Source: JACQFV01 sp964593585
GTDB taxonomy: Bacteria; Zixibacteria; MSB-5A5; WJJR01
Length of the DNA: 64,000 nucleotides
Direction of reading: 5' to 3'
NCBI GenBank assembly: GCA_964593585.1
Contig: CAZQIZ010000011.1
Location: 27,329-91,328 of the forward strand
Under the pieces are notes generated by a model. The model saw only the letters and a program-made list of their open reading frames with translations. It was not told where the DNA came from and made no database searches. Positions 35,935 to 44,640 of the stretch are shown one piece after another; position 1 is the first letter of the stretch, and every line of letters starts with the position of its first letter. The translations under genes were made by a program, and so were the position numbers.

Positions 35935-36439
35935 GCGATGCCTTCCACTCGCGCAGCCGCTGCGTGATCAACTCGGCCGCCGGCCCAACGGCGGCCCCCA
36001 CCGATTCCGAGAGCGCGGCGCCTGCGTCAAACTGCCCGGCTTCGATGCCGAGCACGCCGACACGCGCCGGCATCTGGCCCAGCGCCTCGGCCATCGCCAG
36101 CGCCGCGGCCAGACCCAGGTCGTGCGTGGACTGGCTGGGGAAAGCGGCCGCGGGAAAGGGTTCACGCCGCAGATCAATCCACCGAAGAGTGCCGGGGGGT
36201 TGGCCGGAACGCATGGCATCGACGATGATGACATCCTGGTGGCCGCTCCAGGCCTCCAGCAATTCGGCCATGTCGCCGGTCGCTTCCTGGACAAGGACCC
36301 CGGATGTCATTCGCGCACTCACCGCGCGAGCCACCGCCGCGCCGATACCGTCGTCGCCGCGCAGGCGATTACCCAGACCAATGACCAAAATTATCTGCTT
36401 TTGGTCCGTACCGGTCGGATGAGGTGTCGGCGCAGCCAT
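35927..36439 (-). CDS. Hydrogenase maturation protease (HyaD/HycI type)
   Basis: The 170-residue M52-type endopeptidase has GLGNRLRGDDGIG (about 21-33, nickel-sensing Asp), IIVDAM (about 71-76) and HDLGLAAALAMAEAL (His at about 106). It removes the short C-terminal extension of the large subunit after nickel insertion. Its substrate is the gene immediately upstream, 3 bases away. Confidence 0.93.
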   Translation of the reverse strand: MAAPTPHPTGTDQKQIILVIGLGNRLRGDDGIGAAVARAVSARMTSGVLVQEATGDMAELLEAWSGHQDVIIVDAMRSGQPPGTLRWIDLRREPFPAAAFPSQSTHDLGLAAALAMAEALGQMPARVGVLGIEAGQFDAGAALSESVGAAVGPAAELITQRLREWKASHA

Positions 36440-36442
36440 GCT

Positions 36443-37732
36443 TCAACCCCGGTCAACGTTCAGCTTGATGAAATGCGTGGCGCAGGAGATGCAGGGATCG
36501 TAATTGCGAATCGCCTGCTCAGCCAGCCACTGCAACTTGGCGTCGGGTAGATCCAATTCCTCGGCGATCACATGGCGTAGATCCGACTCGATCGTCGGCA
36601 AGTTCTGCGAGGTGGGCGGCACGATCTTCGCGTCGCGGATCAGCCCCGACGAGTCGATGCGGTAGCGGTGGTAGAGTGTGCCGCGCGGCGCCTCGGTGCA
36701 GGCGTAGCCGGTTGCGGCGCTCGGCGTGACCGGCACAAACGGCGCCTCCGGTTCCTGGTATCCGGCGATCAGGCGCAAGGCCTCCTCGCAGGCGAAGACC
36801 ATCTCCACGGCACGCACAATAATGCTCTTGAAGGGATTTCGGCAGACATCGCCCAGCCCCGCCTCGCGCGCCGCCGCTTTCGCGGCCGGCGTGAGCCGGT
36901 CGTGATTGAGAGCATAACGCGCCAGCGGCCCCACCATGTACGCGCCGCGTCCCTTCAGATGGGAGTGCAACGCGTTGGAATGAGCCACATGCTCTTCGGC
37001 GAAGTGCTGATCGTATTCGGAGGCCTCAATGTCCAGCCCGCGGTTGGAGACCAGTCGTCCCTCGGTGATGGCGTACTCATCGGGATGACGCAGCGCCACG
37101 AATTCGTAATCGCGCTCGAAATCGGGGAACGGGAAACCCGTGACCAGTTTGACCGTCTCCAGCGCGACATCTTGGGCCCACTTCAACTTGTCGACCAGCG
37201 GGGCCAGCTCGCCGCGCGTGGGAACGCGGTAGAAGCCGCCAACGCGAACATTGATCGGATGGATTTCCCGGCCGCCCAGAAGAATCATCAGTTCATTGCC
37301 GATCTTCTTGAGTTCGAGCGCCTTCTTGACCGCTTCGGGGTGATCCTTGGCCAGCGCGATCGCGTCGGGATAGCCGAGAAAATCGGGGGCGTGCAACAGG
37401 TAGATGTGCAGCGCGTGGCTTTCAATCCACTCGCCGCAATAGAGCAGACGGCGCAGGTCGCGAATCGGCCGCGGAATCTCGACTGCGAGCGCCGACTCCA
37501 TCGCATGCACCGCGCTCATCTGATAGGCCACCGGGCAAATGCCGCAGATGCGGGCGGTGATGTCGGACGCCTCGGTAAAGTGACGGCCGCGCAGGAACGC
37601 CTCGAAAAACCGCGGCGGCTCGAAGATGTTCAGTTCGACGTGCTCGACGGCGCCGTTGCGGATCTTGACATAGAGCGCCCCTTCGCCCTCCACGCGCGCC
37701 AGCATCTCCACGCGGATGGTCTTAGTGCTCAT
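36443..37732 (-). CDS. hydA: [NiFe] hydrogenase large (alpha) subunit, group 3b type
   Basis: The 429-residue catalytic subunit binds the NiFe centre through RICGICP (C63, C66) and DPCISCATH (C414, C417). Nine residues follow H420 and should be removed by the neighbouring protease. Subunit composition (with HydB, HydG and HydD homologues) points to the cytoplasmic bidirectional NADP-linked group 3b (sulfhydrogenase) class. The ATG at 37732 overlaps the small subunit by 11 bases. The gene symbol follows the Pyrococcus naming. Confidence 0.94.
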   Translation of the reverse strand: MSTKTIRVEMLARVEGEGALYVKIRNGAVEHVELNIFEPPRFFEAFLRGRHFTEASDITARICGICPVAYQMSAVHAMESALAVEIPRPIRDLRRLLYCGEWIESHALHIYLLHAPDFLGYPDAIALAKDHPEAVKKALELKKIGNELMILLGGREIHPINVRVGGFYRVPTRGELAPLVDKLKWAQDVALETVKLVTGFPFPDFERDYEFVALRHPDEYAITEGRLVSNRGLDIEASEYDQHFAEEHVAHSNALHSHLKGRGAYMVGPLARYALNHDRLTPAAKAAAREAGLGDVCRNPFKSIIVRAVEMVFACEEALRLIAGYQEPEAPFVPVTPSAATGYACTEAPRGTLYHRYRIDSSGLIRDAKIVPPTSQNLPTIESDLRHVIAEELDLPDAKLQWLAEQAIRNYDPCISCATHFIKLNVDRG

Positions 37733-38501
37733 GGGCGTCTCCCTGGCGATGGAACGCGTCGGCGTAGGCGTTGAAACTGCGGTAAGCGCGCAGAAGGACC
37801 TGATCGCTGGCGCCCAGCCGCTCCCACTGCGCCGAGAGGGCGTCGGTGTTGGGCGACTCCATCGGTCCAAAGCAGCCGTAGCAGCCGCGGTGATAGGCCG
37901 GGCAGAGCGCCCCGCAGCCGGCCTGGGTCACCGGTCCCAGACAGGGTGTGCCATGGGCCACCATCACGCAGACGGCGCCGCGCCGCTTGCATTCGAGGCA
38001 GACCGAATAGGTGGGAATCGCCGGCTTCCGTCCGGCCAGGAGGGCCGAGATCAACTCAAGCAACTGGTACTTGTTGATCGGGCAGCCGCGCAGTTCGAAA
38101 TCGACCACGATGTGGTCGCTGATGGCCGTCGACTTCTTGAGCGTTTCGATATACTCGGGATGGGCGTAGACCACGGATATGAATTCGCGCACATCCTTGA
38201 AATTGCGCAGGGCCTGGATGCCGCCGGCGGTGGCGCAGGCGCCGATCGTGACCAGCACCTTCGAGGCGCGGCGGATCGCGTGAATGCGCTCAGCGTCGTG
38301 CGGCGTGGTGATCGAACCCTCGACCAGGGTCAGATCATACGGGCCGCGCAGAACGGTGCGCGACGCCTCAGGGAAATTGGCGATGGTCACCACATCCGCC
38401 AGCGCCAGCAGCTCGTCCTCGCAATCGAGAACGCTCAACTGGCAGCCATCGCATGAGGCGAACTTGTAGACCGCCAGACGGGGTTTGCGACGTGGACTCA
38501 T
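37722..38501 (-). CDS. hydD: [NiFe] hydrogenase small (delta) subunit, group 3b type
   Basis: The 259-residue subunit has the proximal-cluster cysteines (C17 and C20 in CDGC, a Cys in GACATAGG near residue 95) and the CPGP-like region replaced by GCPINKYQL. Additional cysteine motifs (CLECKRRGAVC; CGALCPAYHRGCYGC) bind the medial and distal [4Fe-4S] clusters. There is no Tat signal, consistent with a cytoplasmic enzyme. Confidence 0.93.
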   Translation of the reverse strand: MSPRRKPRLAVYKFASCDGCQLSVLDCEDELLALADVVTIANFPEASRTVLRGPYDLTLVEGSITTPHDAERIHAIRRASKVLVTIGACATAGGIQALRNFKDVREFISVVYAHPEYIETLKKSTAISDHIVVDFELRGCPINKYQLLELISALLAGRKPAIPTYSVCLECKRRGAVCVMVAHGTPCLGPVTQAGCGALCPAYHRGCYGCFGPMESPNTDALSAQWERLGASDQVLLRAYRSFNAYADAFHRQGDAHEH

Positions 38502-38502
38502 C

Positions 38503-39366
38503 TTAAAGCTCCCGCACCATCATGAGATCATCGACGGCATCGTAGCGGAACACCGGGCCGTCCTTGCAGGCGAAAACCGGGCCGATCTGGCAGTGGCCGC
38601 AGAATCCGCAACCGCACTTCATGTTGCGCTCCATCGACACGTACATCTGGTCGGCCGGCAATCCCTGCGCCAACAGTTCGATCGCCGAAAAGTGCATCAT
38701 CACCTCGGGACCGCAGACAAAGGAGATCGCGGAGGTGGGATCAAACGGGGCCCGTCCGATCAGATTGGTGACCACGCCGACATAGCCGCGCCAGTCGGCG
38801 TCGGCGCGGTCCACGGTGACATAGGCGTGCAGATCAAAGCGTCCGCGCCAGGACTCCAGCTCCTTGCGGAACAGGATGTCTTCCGGTTTGCGGGCGCCAT
38901 AGAGGAGCACCACGCGGTGATACTGATCGCGGTTTTCGAGCACGGAATAGATGGCCGGACGCAGCGGCGCCAGACCGATGCCGCCGGCAATGATGATCAG
39001 ATCGCGTCCGGCGGCCTTTTCCAACGGCCACTCGGTGCCGAAGGGCCCGCGCAACGAGACCATCTCGCCCTTTTCACGGGCGCAGAGGGCGCGTGTGACC
39101 GCCCCCACCGCGCGCACCGTGTGCACCAACAGTCCCTCATCGGCCGGATCGCCCGAAATGGAGATCGGGGCATCCCCGACGCCAAAGTTGTAAAGCATGT
39201 TGAATTGCCCGGGGCGAAAAGCAAAGCCGCCGCCCTCGTCGGCCGGCTCAAGCACCAGCGTAAAGACATCGGCGGTCTCGCGTTTGCGCTGGCGCACACG
39301 GAAACGCCGCGGCCGCAGGGCCGCCGCACGGTCGGTCGCGGCGCGATGGTCAGTCACGACTTCCAT
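38503..39366 (-). CDS. hydG: Hydrogenase gamma subunit, FAD/NAD(P)-binding oxidoreductase
   Basis: The 287-residue ferredoxin-NADP reductase-like subunit has an FAD domain with FRPGQFNML, an NAD(P) domain with AGGIGLAPLRP and CGPEVMM, and a C-terminal [2Fe-2S] cluster CGCGFCGHC with a further Cys in FACKDG. It couples the hydrogenase to the NAD(P)H pool. The ATG at 39366 overlaps the upstream gene by 17 bases; an ATG at 39372 is also possible. Confidence 0.93.
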   Translation of the reverse strand: MEVVTDHRAATDRAAALRPRRFRVRQRKRETADVFTLVLEPADEGGGFAFRPGQFNMLYNFGVGDAPISISGDPADEGLLVHTVRAVGAVTRALCAREKGEMVSLRGPFGTEWPLEKAAGRDLIIIAGGIGLAPLRPAIYSVLENRDQYHRVVLLYGARKPEDILFRKELESWRGRFDLHAYVTVDRADADWRGYVGVVTNLIGRAPFDPTSAISFVCGPEVMMHFSAIELLAQGLPADQMYVSMERNMKCGCGFCGHCQIGPVFACKDGPVFRYDAVDDLMMVREL

Positions 39367-39811
39367 AGACATCCAATAGTTGGAGGCGGGACGCCCGCAG
39401 GCGCTCCTCAATGACGTGGGCGAAGCGTTTCAGGATTTCATAGCCGACGTGGTGGTCGGCCTCGCATTTGGTCCGCAGGCACTTGCCGTCGAGCGCGATG
39501 GCGCGCACCGGCATCGTCGCGCGCGCGTCATACTGCCAACGGTACGGTGGGAGCAACCAGGACCACGAGAGAACCTCGCCTTCGTTGTATGTGTCCACCG
39601 GGACCGGACCGCGTCCCGGCGCGAAGATTTCCAGCGACACCCGCCCCTCGCGGATGAGGAAGAACTTGTCCGCCTCCTGCCCGATGCGGAACAAGTAGTC
39701 GTTGATGTCATAACGCGTGTTGGAGGCGCAGCCGACGATGAGCTCCAGGACATCGTCGTTCAATCCCTTGAAGAAGGGATGGGCCGCAAGGATAGGTTTG
39801 AGTGAATCCAT
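39350..39811 (-). CDS. Cyclic-nucleotide-binding-domain protein without DNA-binding domain
   Basis: The 153-residue protein is a CRP-type effector domain: HPFFKGL start, FRIGQEADKFFLIREGRVSLE strands (about 41-61), and a degenerate phosphate-binding cassette around GEVLSWSWLLPPYRWQYDARA. No helix-turn-helix follows. It lies within the hydrogenase operon between the beta and gamma subunit genes, so it may be a ligand-sensing partner of the enzyme rather than a transcription factor. The ligand is unknown. Confidence 0.85.
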   Translation of the reverse strand: MDSLKPILAAHPFFKGLNDDVLELIVGCASNTRYDINDYLFRIGQEADKFFLIREGRVSLEIFAPGRGPVPVDTYNEGEVLSWSWLLPPYRWQYDARATMPVRAIALDGKCLRTKCEADHHVGYEILKRFAHVIEERLRASRLQLLDVYGSRD

Positions 39812-39840
39812 GGTCAGGCTCCTTCACTATCGAGTGGACG

Positions 39841-40977
39841 TCAACGCGCGGGCGTTCCCGTCACGGCTTTCGCTTCCTCAGTCAGGTCGATCTGCGCCGG
39901 GCACCAGGTGATGCAGCGACCGCACCCCACACAGCCAAACGCGCCGAATTGGTCGACCCACGCCGACAGTTTGTGCGACAGCCACTGCCGGTAGCGTGAC
40001 TTGACCGAGGCACGGACCGCGCCGCCGTGGATGTAACTGAATTCGAGCGTAAAGCAGGAATCCCACATCTTGCGGCGGGCGCTGCACAATCCGCACAGGT
40101 CGGTCTCGTCGGCGGTCGTGCTGCAAAAACAGGTGGGGCAGACCATGGTGCAGTTGCCGCAGGCCAGGCAGCGGTGCGCCACACGGTCCCAGTGGGGATG
40201 CTCGCGGCGGCCGGCAATCGCTTCGCGCAATCCGCCGGTGTCCAACGTGCGTCCCATTCGCGTGGCGGCCTCGGCGATCAGGCGCTCGGCGTGTTCCACC
40301 TCCGCGGCGGTCGCGTCGCGGTGCGGTACATCGGACAACAACCGCGCGCCGCGCTCGCTGCCGATGTCGACAACGAAGTGATGGGCGCTGCCGCCGGACA
40401 CCTCGGTCATCGCCAAATCGAACAGCGCTGAGGCCTTGGGGCCGGTTCCCATTGACGCGCAAAAGCAGGTCCCCCCCGCGCGGGTGCAATTGACCGCGAT
40501 GATCAAGAGCGTTTCGCGCACCGCCTGGTAGGCGCGGTCCACATACGGACCACGCAGAAAGATCTGATCCAGCCGGTCGATGGCCGCCAAGTCGCAGGCG
40601 CGCACACCCACAAACGCCAACGGCAGAGAGGTCGGCTTCGGCGACGGCGCAAAAGTGAAACCCTGCTTGCCGCGCGTGACCTCCCAGAGGGGCGTCACCG
40701 CCGGCAGCAGGAACTTCTTCCAGGAATGCGGGCCATGCGTGGCCGCAAACAGCCGGTCGCCGTCGGGATGGAGACGGTAGGTCCCCGCGTCCTGGTCGTC
40801 GGCCCAGCCGATCGGCAGTTCATCAAAGGAGGTAATGCTGTCGTAGACGATCGCGCCGTCGCGCCGGGTGGGACCCACCAGCGCGTGACCCGACGCGATC
40901 ACGGCACGGGCCAGCTCGCCGATTTGAGCGAGCTCGATGACCACATGTCGTGACTTCCGCGGCGTCGTTGCCTTCAT
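39841..40977 (-). CDS. hydB: Hydrogenase beta subunit, iron-sulfur protein
   Basis: The 378-residue subunit is of the anaerobic sulfite reductase A / HydB type. C-terminal ferredoxin motifs are CLACGNCTMVCP and CVGCGRCITWCP, with extra cysteines in CFCST and CGLC between them; VGVRACDLAAIDRLDQIF is the family signature. It carries electrons between the small and gamma subunits. First gene of the operon; GAGGTGG precedes the ATG at 40977. Confidence 0.93.
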   Translation of the reverse strand: MKATTPRKSRHVVIELAQIGELARAVIASGHALVGPTRRDGAIVYDSITSFDELPIGWADDQDAGTYRLHPDGDRLFAATHGPHSWKKFLLPAVTPLWEVTRGKQGFTFAPSPKPTSLPLAFVGVRACDLAAIDRLDQIFLRGPYVDRAYQAVRETLLIIAVNCTRAGGTCFCASMGTGPKASALFDLAMTEVSGGSAHHFVVDIGSERGARLLSDVPHRDATAAEVEHAERLIAEAATRMGRTLDTGGLREAIAGRREHPHWDRVAHRCLACGNCTMVCPTCFCSTTADETDLCGLCSARRKMWDSCFTLEFSYIHGGAVRASVKSRYRQWLSHKLSAWVDQFGAFGCVGCGRCITWCPAQIDLTEEAKAVTGTPAR

Positions 40978-41049
40978 CGTGCCACCTCGTGTGTGAAAGA
41001 AACGGCGCGCGCGACGGGTGTGGTGGTCACAACGACGCGATTCTGTCAA

Positions 41050-41085
41050 AACCGGAATGCCGCGCTTGCGCGGAGAAGAAAAGTC
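41050..41085. repeat. Single REP-like hairpin unit
   Basis: CCGCGC-TT-GCGCGG with flanks CGGAAT and AGAAGAAAAG. On the minus strand it resembles the units paired at 53142-53212 (CCGC...GCGG core followed by ATTCC). It lies between the divergent hydrogenase operon and the RsbW-like gene. Confidence 0.5.
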
Positions 41086-41171
41086 GGGATTGAACCCGCC
41101 GCCGCGTTGCCGTAGTATGCGGGGCGGTCGCGACGCCGAACGACGGCGCGTGCGGAGACGATCGATTCGGT

Positions 41172-41576
41172 ATGGAATGCCAATTCCCCAAGCAAACTGC
41201 ATCGCTGGAGTCCATCTTCGAATTTGTCAGCGAATTGGCCAACCGCCACGGCGTGTCCGCCGACATCACCCGCGACATGCAATTTGCCATCGAGGAGATC
41301 TTCACCAACATGGTGCGATACAACACGGAAACGCACAACGATGTGACGATCGACGCTGACGTGGCCGACGGCGTCTTCCGCGTGACGCTGGCCGACCGCG
41401 ACGTGCACTCCTTCGACCCGACGCAGCGTCCGCCGGTGGACACCGAGCGTCCGCCGCACGAACGCACCCCTGGCGGATTGGGAATTCATCTGGTGCGGCA
41501 GATGATGGATGATGTCCGTTACGAGTACGTCGACCGCACCGCGCGCATCACATTGATCAAACGTCTGGAGACCTGA
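41172..41576 (+). CDS. RsbW/SpoIIAB-like serine kinase (anti-sigma type)
   Basis: The 134-residue HATPase_c_2 protein has the N-box (AIEEIFTNMVRYN, about 39-51) and the G2 box (GGLGIHLVRQMMDDVRYEY, about 99-117). Family members phosphorylate a STAS-domain antagonist, which is the next gene, 2 bases downstream. No membrane segment. Its target sigma factor or other partner is not defined by sequence. Confidence 0.88.
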   Translation: MECQFPKQTASLESIFEFVSELANRHGVSADITRDMQFAIEEIFTNMVRYNTETHNDVTIDADVADGVFRVTLADRDVHSFDPTQRPPVDTERPPHERTPGGLGIHLVRQMMDDVRYEYVDRTARITLIKRLET

Positions 41577-41578
41577 CC

Positions 41579-41860
41579 ATGCTCAAGGTTGAACTGGCCG
41601 ACAAATCCACCATCGTGCTCATCGGTCGTTTCGACGCCTCCCAGGTGTCGCAGGCCGACCCGGTCTTCGACAGTCTGGAGGGCAATAGCGTGCTCGACTG
41701 CCGCGGCCTGGACTACATCTCCAGCGCCGGCATCGGCGTGGTTCTCGGCACCTACAAGCGATTGCACGAACAGGGGCACACCCTGACCATGATCAATGTC
41801 AACGATCACATCCGTCAGGTCTTCCGCTATGCGGGTCTGGACAAGATCATCAAGATGTAA
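41579..41860 (+). CDS. STAS-domain anti-anti-sigma factor
   Basis: The 93-residue single STAS domain has the conserved phospho-acceptor region LDYISSAGIGVV (about 45-56), the Ser-Ser-x-Gly pattern of SpoIIAA/RsbV. It forms a partner-switching pair with the upstream kinase. Confidence 0.9.
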   Translation: MLKVELADKSTIVLIGRFDASQVSQADPVFDSLEGNSVLDCRGLDYISSAGIGVVLGTYKRLHEQGHTLTMINVNDHIRQVFRYAGLDKIIKM

Positions 41861-42091
41861 GGTTGACTTTGCCGGAGGCGGCATCTGGTCCGGAGTGCGG
41901 CTCCAATCCCCCTTGCCCCAGCCCTGATTTCCTGCTATCCTGAGTTTCATCTGGCTCAGCCGATCCGCCAAGAGGCCCCGCGTTGGCTGAGGGCCTAATG
42001 CTCTGAATGACAAGAGGTTAATGGTCGCCCGGCGGAACGGGCTGTCGAGACCGGACAAAAACCAACCCCCTTTGACCAACCTTAGGATCGG

Positions 42092-42649
42092 ATGGCTGTC
42101 ATTATGTCGACGTTCGATGACCAGGCACTGGTGAGAAAGTGCCTTGCCGGCGAAACGGAGGCATTCGGGGAATTGATCGATCGTCACCAACGGGCGCTCT
42201 TCAACACGGCCCTGCGGATGACGGGTGACAGTGAGGAAGCCGCCGACCTGACGCAGAGCGCCTTTGTCAAGGCCTACGAGAAATTGGACAGTTATCGATC
42301 CGAGCACAAGTTCTTCAGTTGGATTTATCGGATTCTGGTGAACGAAACCATCAACGCGCTCAAACAGAGGAGACAACAGCAGGGATTGGACATGGAACCG
42401 GAATCGTCGGACCCGACACCGGATGAACTGCACGAGACCAATGTCCGCAATCTTCGCATCGAGACGGCCCTGCGTGAGTTGTCCTTCGACTATCGGTTGG
42501 TGATTGTGTTGCGCTACTTCAACGATATGAGCTACCAGGAGATGAGCGAGATTCTCGCCGTGCCGGAGAAGACGGTCAAGTCGCGGCTTTACACGGCGCG
42601 TCAGAATCTGGCAACGATCCTGGGACGGATGGGAGTGGTGACGCTGTGA
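42092..42649 (+). CDS. ECF RNA polymerase sigma factor
   Basis: The 185-residue sigma factor has region 2 (ALFNTALRMTGDSEEAADLTQSAFVKAYE, about 32-60) and region 4 (LRYFNDMSYQEMSEILAVPEKTVKSRL, about 138-164). It resembles the RpoE/SigW group. Its stop overlaps the anti-sigma gene by 4 bases. ATG 42092 and 42104 are both possible; 42092 has an AGGA site. Confidence 0.93.
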   Translation: MAVIMSTFDDQALVRKCLAGETEAFGELIDRHQRALFNTALRMTGDSEEAADLTQSAFVKAYEKLDSYRSEHKFFSWIYRILVNETINALKQRRQQQGLDMEPESSDPTPDELHETNVRNLRIETALRELSFDYRLVIVLRYFNDMSYQEMSEILAVPEKTVKSRLYTARQNLATILGRMGVVTL

Positions 42650-43419
42650 TCGAAGAACGTCTCCTGCAATTGATTCATCGGGCGGCCGACGGCGCGCTGT
42701 CCGAGCGCGAGCGGATCGAACTCGACCGCCGTCTGCAGGACTCACCCGAGGCGCGCCGACTGTATGATCAGATTCTCGGATTGAAGGATCTGGCATCGGC
42801 GGTGCCGTCGGTGGACCCGCCCGCCGCGTTGAAGTCGCGCATCCTGGCCCAGATCGATCCGGCGCGGTATCGCCGGCGCGCGGCCGGTTCGCGGACGATC
42901 GCGAGCTGGATCGGCCATCTGTGGACGCCGCAATTGGCCTATGGTCTGGCGACCGGGCTGATCCTCGGTATCGGGGTGGCGTCGCTGACCCACAACGCGG
43001 GCGTGGACCCGTTGAACCCGCGGGACCTGTCCGGCACGATCCTGCGGCAGCAGCCATCGACGTTGTCGCGGATCGACGCCGACGTCTTCACCACTGGCCA
43101 GGCGACCGGCCAGCTGGCCGTGGATGCGGGCAATGGACTGACCTATGTCCAGATTGCGCTGGAATCTTCGCTGGAAGTCGCCGTGGTGCTGGAGTTTGAC
43201 GAAAACGCCCTGGTCACCCGCGCCTACGAGCAACAGCAGCCGCAGGCGGGCAGCATCACCGCCGCCCCCGGACGGATCACCGCCACCCACTTGGGACAGA
43301 ATCGCTATCTCTTTGTGCTGGGCCAGATTGCCGACACCGACCGGCCGCTGGTGTGCCGGATCGAATCCACCGGGCAGATCTACCAACGGGAAATCCATCT
43401 GCCCCGGCAGAGCATCTGA
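42646..43419 (+). CDS. Membrane-anchored anti-sigma factor (RsiW/RseA-like)
   Basis: The 257-residue protein has an N-terminal helical sigma-binding domain of the zf-HC2 type without the zinc cysteines (about 5-50, IHRAADGALSERERIELDRRL), a membrane helix (about 100-117, AYGLATGLILGIGVASL), and a beta-rich extracytoplasmic domain (about 130-257). Overlap with the sigma gene supports the pairing. Such proteins are released by regulated proteolysis; a PrsW-type protease is encoded 4 kb downstream. Confidence 0.85.
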   Translation: MIEERLLQLIHRAADGALSERERIELDRRLQDSPEARRLYDQILGLKDLASAVPSVDPPAALKSRILAQIDPARYRRRAAGSRTIASWIGHLWTPQLAYGLATGLILGIGVASLTHNAGVDPLNPRDLSGTILRQQPSTLSRIDADVFTTGQATGQLAVDAGNGLTYVQIALESSLEVAVVLEFDENALVTRAYEQQQPQAGSITAAPGRITATHLGQNRYLFVLGQIADTDRPLVCRIESTGQIYQREIHLPRQSI

Positions 43420-43495
43420 CCAACCTTTTCCACCCTGAATTGTCATTATGGCACTTCGAATAGGATTGAAATCGACAGAAAGCGAGGAGGACGAA

Positions 43496-44557
43496 ATGGC
43501 ACAGAACAAATCGAACGGCACGAAGTTCATCATCATCGGCGGCATCGCCGTCGTGGCCGTGGTGGCGATCGTGCTTATCTCCGGCGTGTATCCGCCGGCC
43601 AAGGAAGATGTGTCGGGAACGATCGGGGTGGCGGACCGCTACCGGACCGAGCAAATCACCGACGCGGACGTGAAGATCGAGGACGCGGGTGTGCAGGCGC
43701 TTCTGCAGGACGACGAGGTGATCGCCCTGTTGCAGAGCGACGAGTTCCAGGCACTGGCCTCCACACCGGGCGTGCTTGAGCTGATGAAGAGCCCGACCTT
43801 CGCGGAGCTGGCCAAGTCGCCGGTCTTTGCCGAACTGTCGCGCGATCCGCACTTTGCCGAACTGGCCAAGAGCCCGCAGTACGCCGAACTGATGAAGTCG
43901 CCGATCTACGTCGACTTGGCCAAGAACCCGCAGATGATGGAACTGGCCAAGAGCCCGATCCTGATGGAACTGGCGAAAGTGCCGACCTACGCCGAACTCT
44001 CCGCCAAGCCGCAGTGGATGGAGCTGGCCAAGAATCCGCAGATGGCCGAGTTGATCCGCGATCCGAAGTTCGCCGAGCTGGCGCGGGTCCCGAACGTCGT
44101 CGAGTTGTCGTCCAACCCGCAGTTCGCCGAATTGATGAAGCAGCCGCAGTATGCCGAGCTCTCCAAGCAGCCGGCGCTGATGGAACTGGCCAAGACCCCG
44201 CTTCTGATCGAACTGGCCAAGGTGCCGGCCTTCGTCGATCTGGCCAAGCAGCCGTCGCTGATGGAGCTGGCCTCGCGTCCGGGCATCATGGAACTGGCGA
44301 AGAACCCGACGCTCGCCGAGCTGGCCCGTCAGCCGCAGTACGCCGACCTGATCACCAAGCCCGGCTACGCCGAACTGATGAAGTCGCCCAGCTACCTCGA
44401 GTTGGCCAAGAAGCCGGTCTTCATCGATCTGGCCACCAACCCGAAGTTCGCCGACCTGATGAAGAAGCCGGCGTTCATCGACCTGGCCACCAATCCCAAG
44501 TTCGCCGATCTGGCCAGCAACCCGAAGTTCATGGAGATGATCAAGCGTCCTGAGTAA
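43496..44557 (+). CDS. Membrane-anchored protein of 32 tandem nonapeptide repeats
   Basis: The 353-residue protein has a short cytoplasmic N-terminus, one membrane helix (about 11-31), a linker with YRTEQITDADVKIE (about 49-62), and then 32 consecutive nine-residue repeats (63-350) ending RPE. The consensus is x-P-x-(F/Y/M/L)-x-(E/D)-L-x-K, for example SPTFAELAK, NPQMMELAK, NPKFADLAS. The first three units (DAGVQALLQ, DDEVIALLQ, SDEFQALAS) lack the Pro. The pattern recalls the NP/DP repeats of STI1 chaperone-binding domains, but I know of no described array of this form. GAGGAGG precedes the ATG at 43496. It directly follows the anti-sigma gene. Confidence 0.85.
   Translation: MAQNKSNGTKFIIIGGIAVVAVVAIVLISGVYPPAKEDVSGTIGVADRYRTEQITDADVKIEDAGVQALLQDDEVIALLQSDEFQALASTPGVLELMKSPTFAELAKSPVFAELSRDPHFAELAKSPQYAELMKSPIYVDLAKNPQMMELAKSPILMELAKVPTYAELSAKPQWMELAKNPQMAELIRDPKFAELARVPNVVELSSNPQFAELMKQPQYAELSKQPALMELAKTPLLIELAKVPAFVDLAKQPSLMELASRPGIMELAKNPTLAELARQPQYADLITKPGYAELMKSPSYLELAKKPVFIDLATNPKFADLMKKPAFIDLATNPKFADLASNPKFMEMIKRPE
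43682..44545 (+). repeat. Coding 27-base tandem repeat array (32 units)
   Basis: The repeat units are in frame with no interruptions, insertions or spacers, and vary at the DNA level between units. Cores such as GAACTGGCCAAG and CCGCAGTACGCCGA recur. Confidence 0.85.
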
Positions 44558-44584
44558 TCGGAATCGGGACGATCCGAAAGCCAC

Positions 44585-44625
44585 GGCGGGACGCGGTCGA
44601 CATTGACCGCGTCCCGCCTTTCATT
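44585..44625 (+). terminator. Intrinsic terminator after the nonapeptide-repeat gene
   Basis: A 14-bp perfect stem, GGCGGGACGCGGTC, loop GACATT (approx.), GACCGCGTCCCGCC, then TTTCATT. It separates the sigma/anti-sigma/repeat unit from the metalloprotease gene starting at 44641. Confidence 0.85.
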
Positions 44626-44640
44626 GTTCCTTACCGTCCG

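Noticed and set aside
43682..44545. Dense short tandem repeats as a possible CRISPR or satellite
   Set aside because: There are no spacers; the 27-base unit keeps frame in an intact gene with a ribosome binding site and a terminator.
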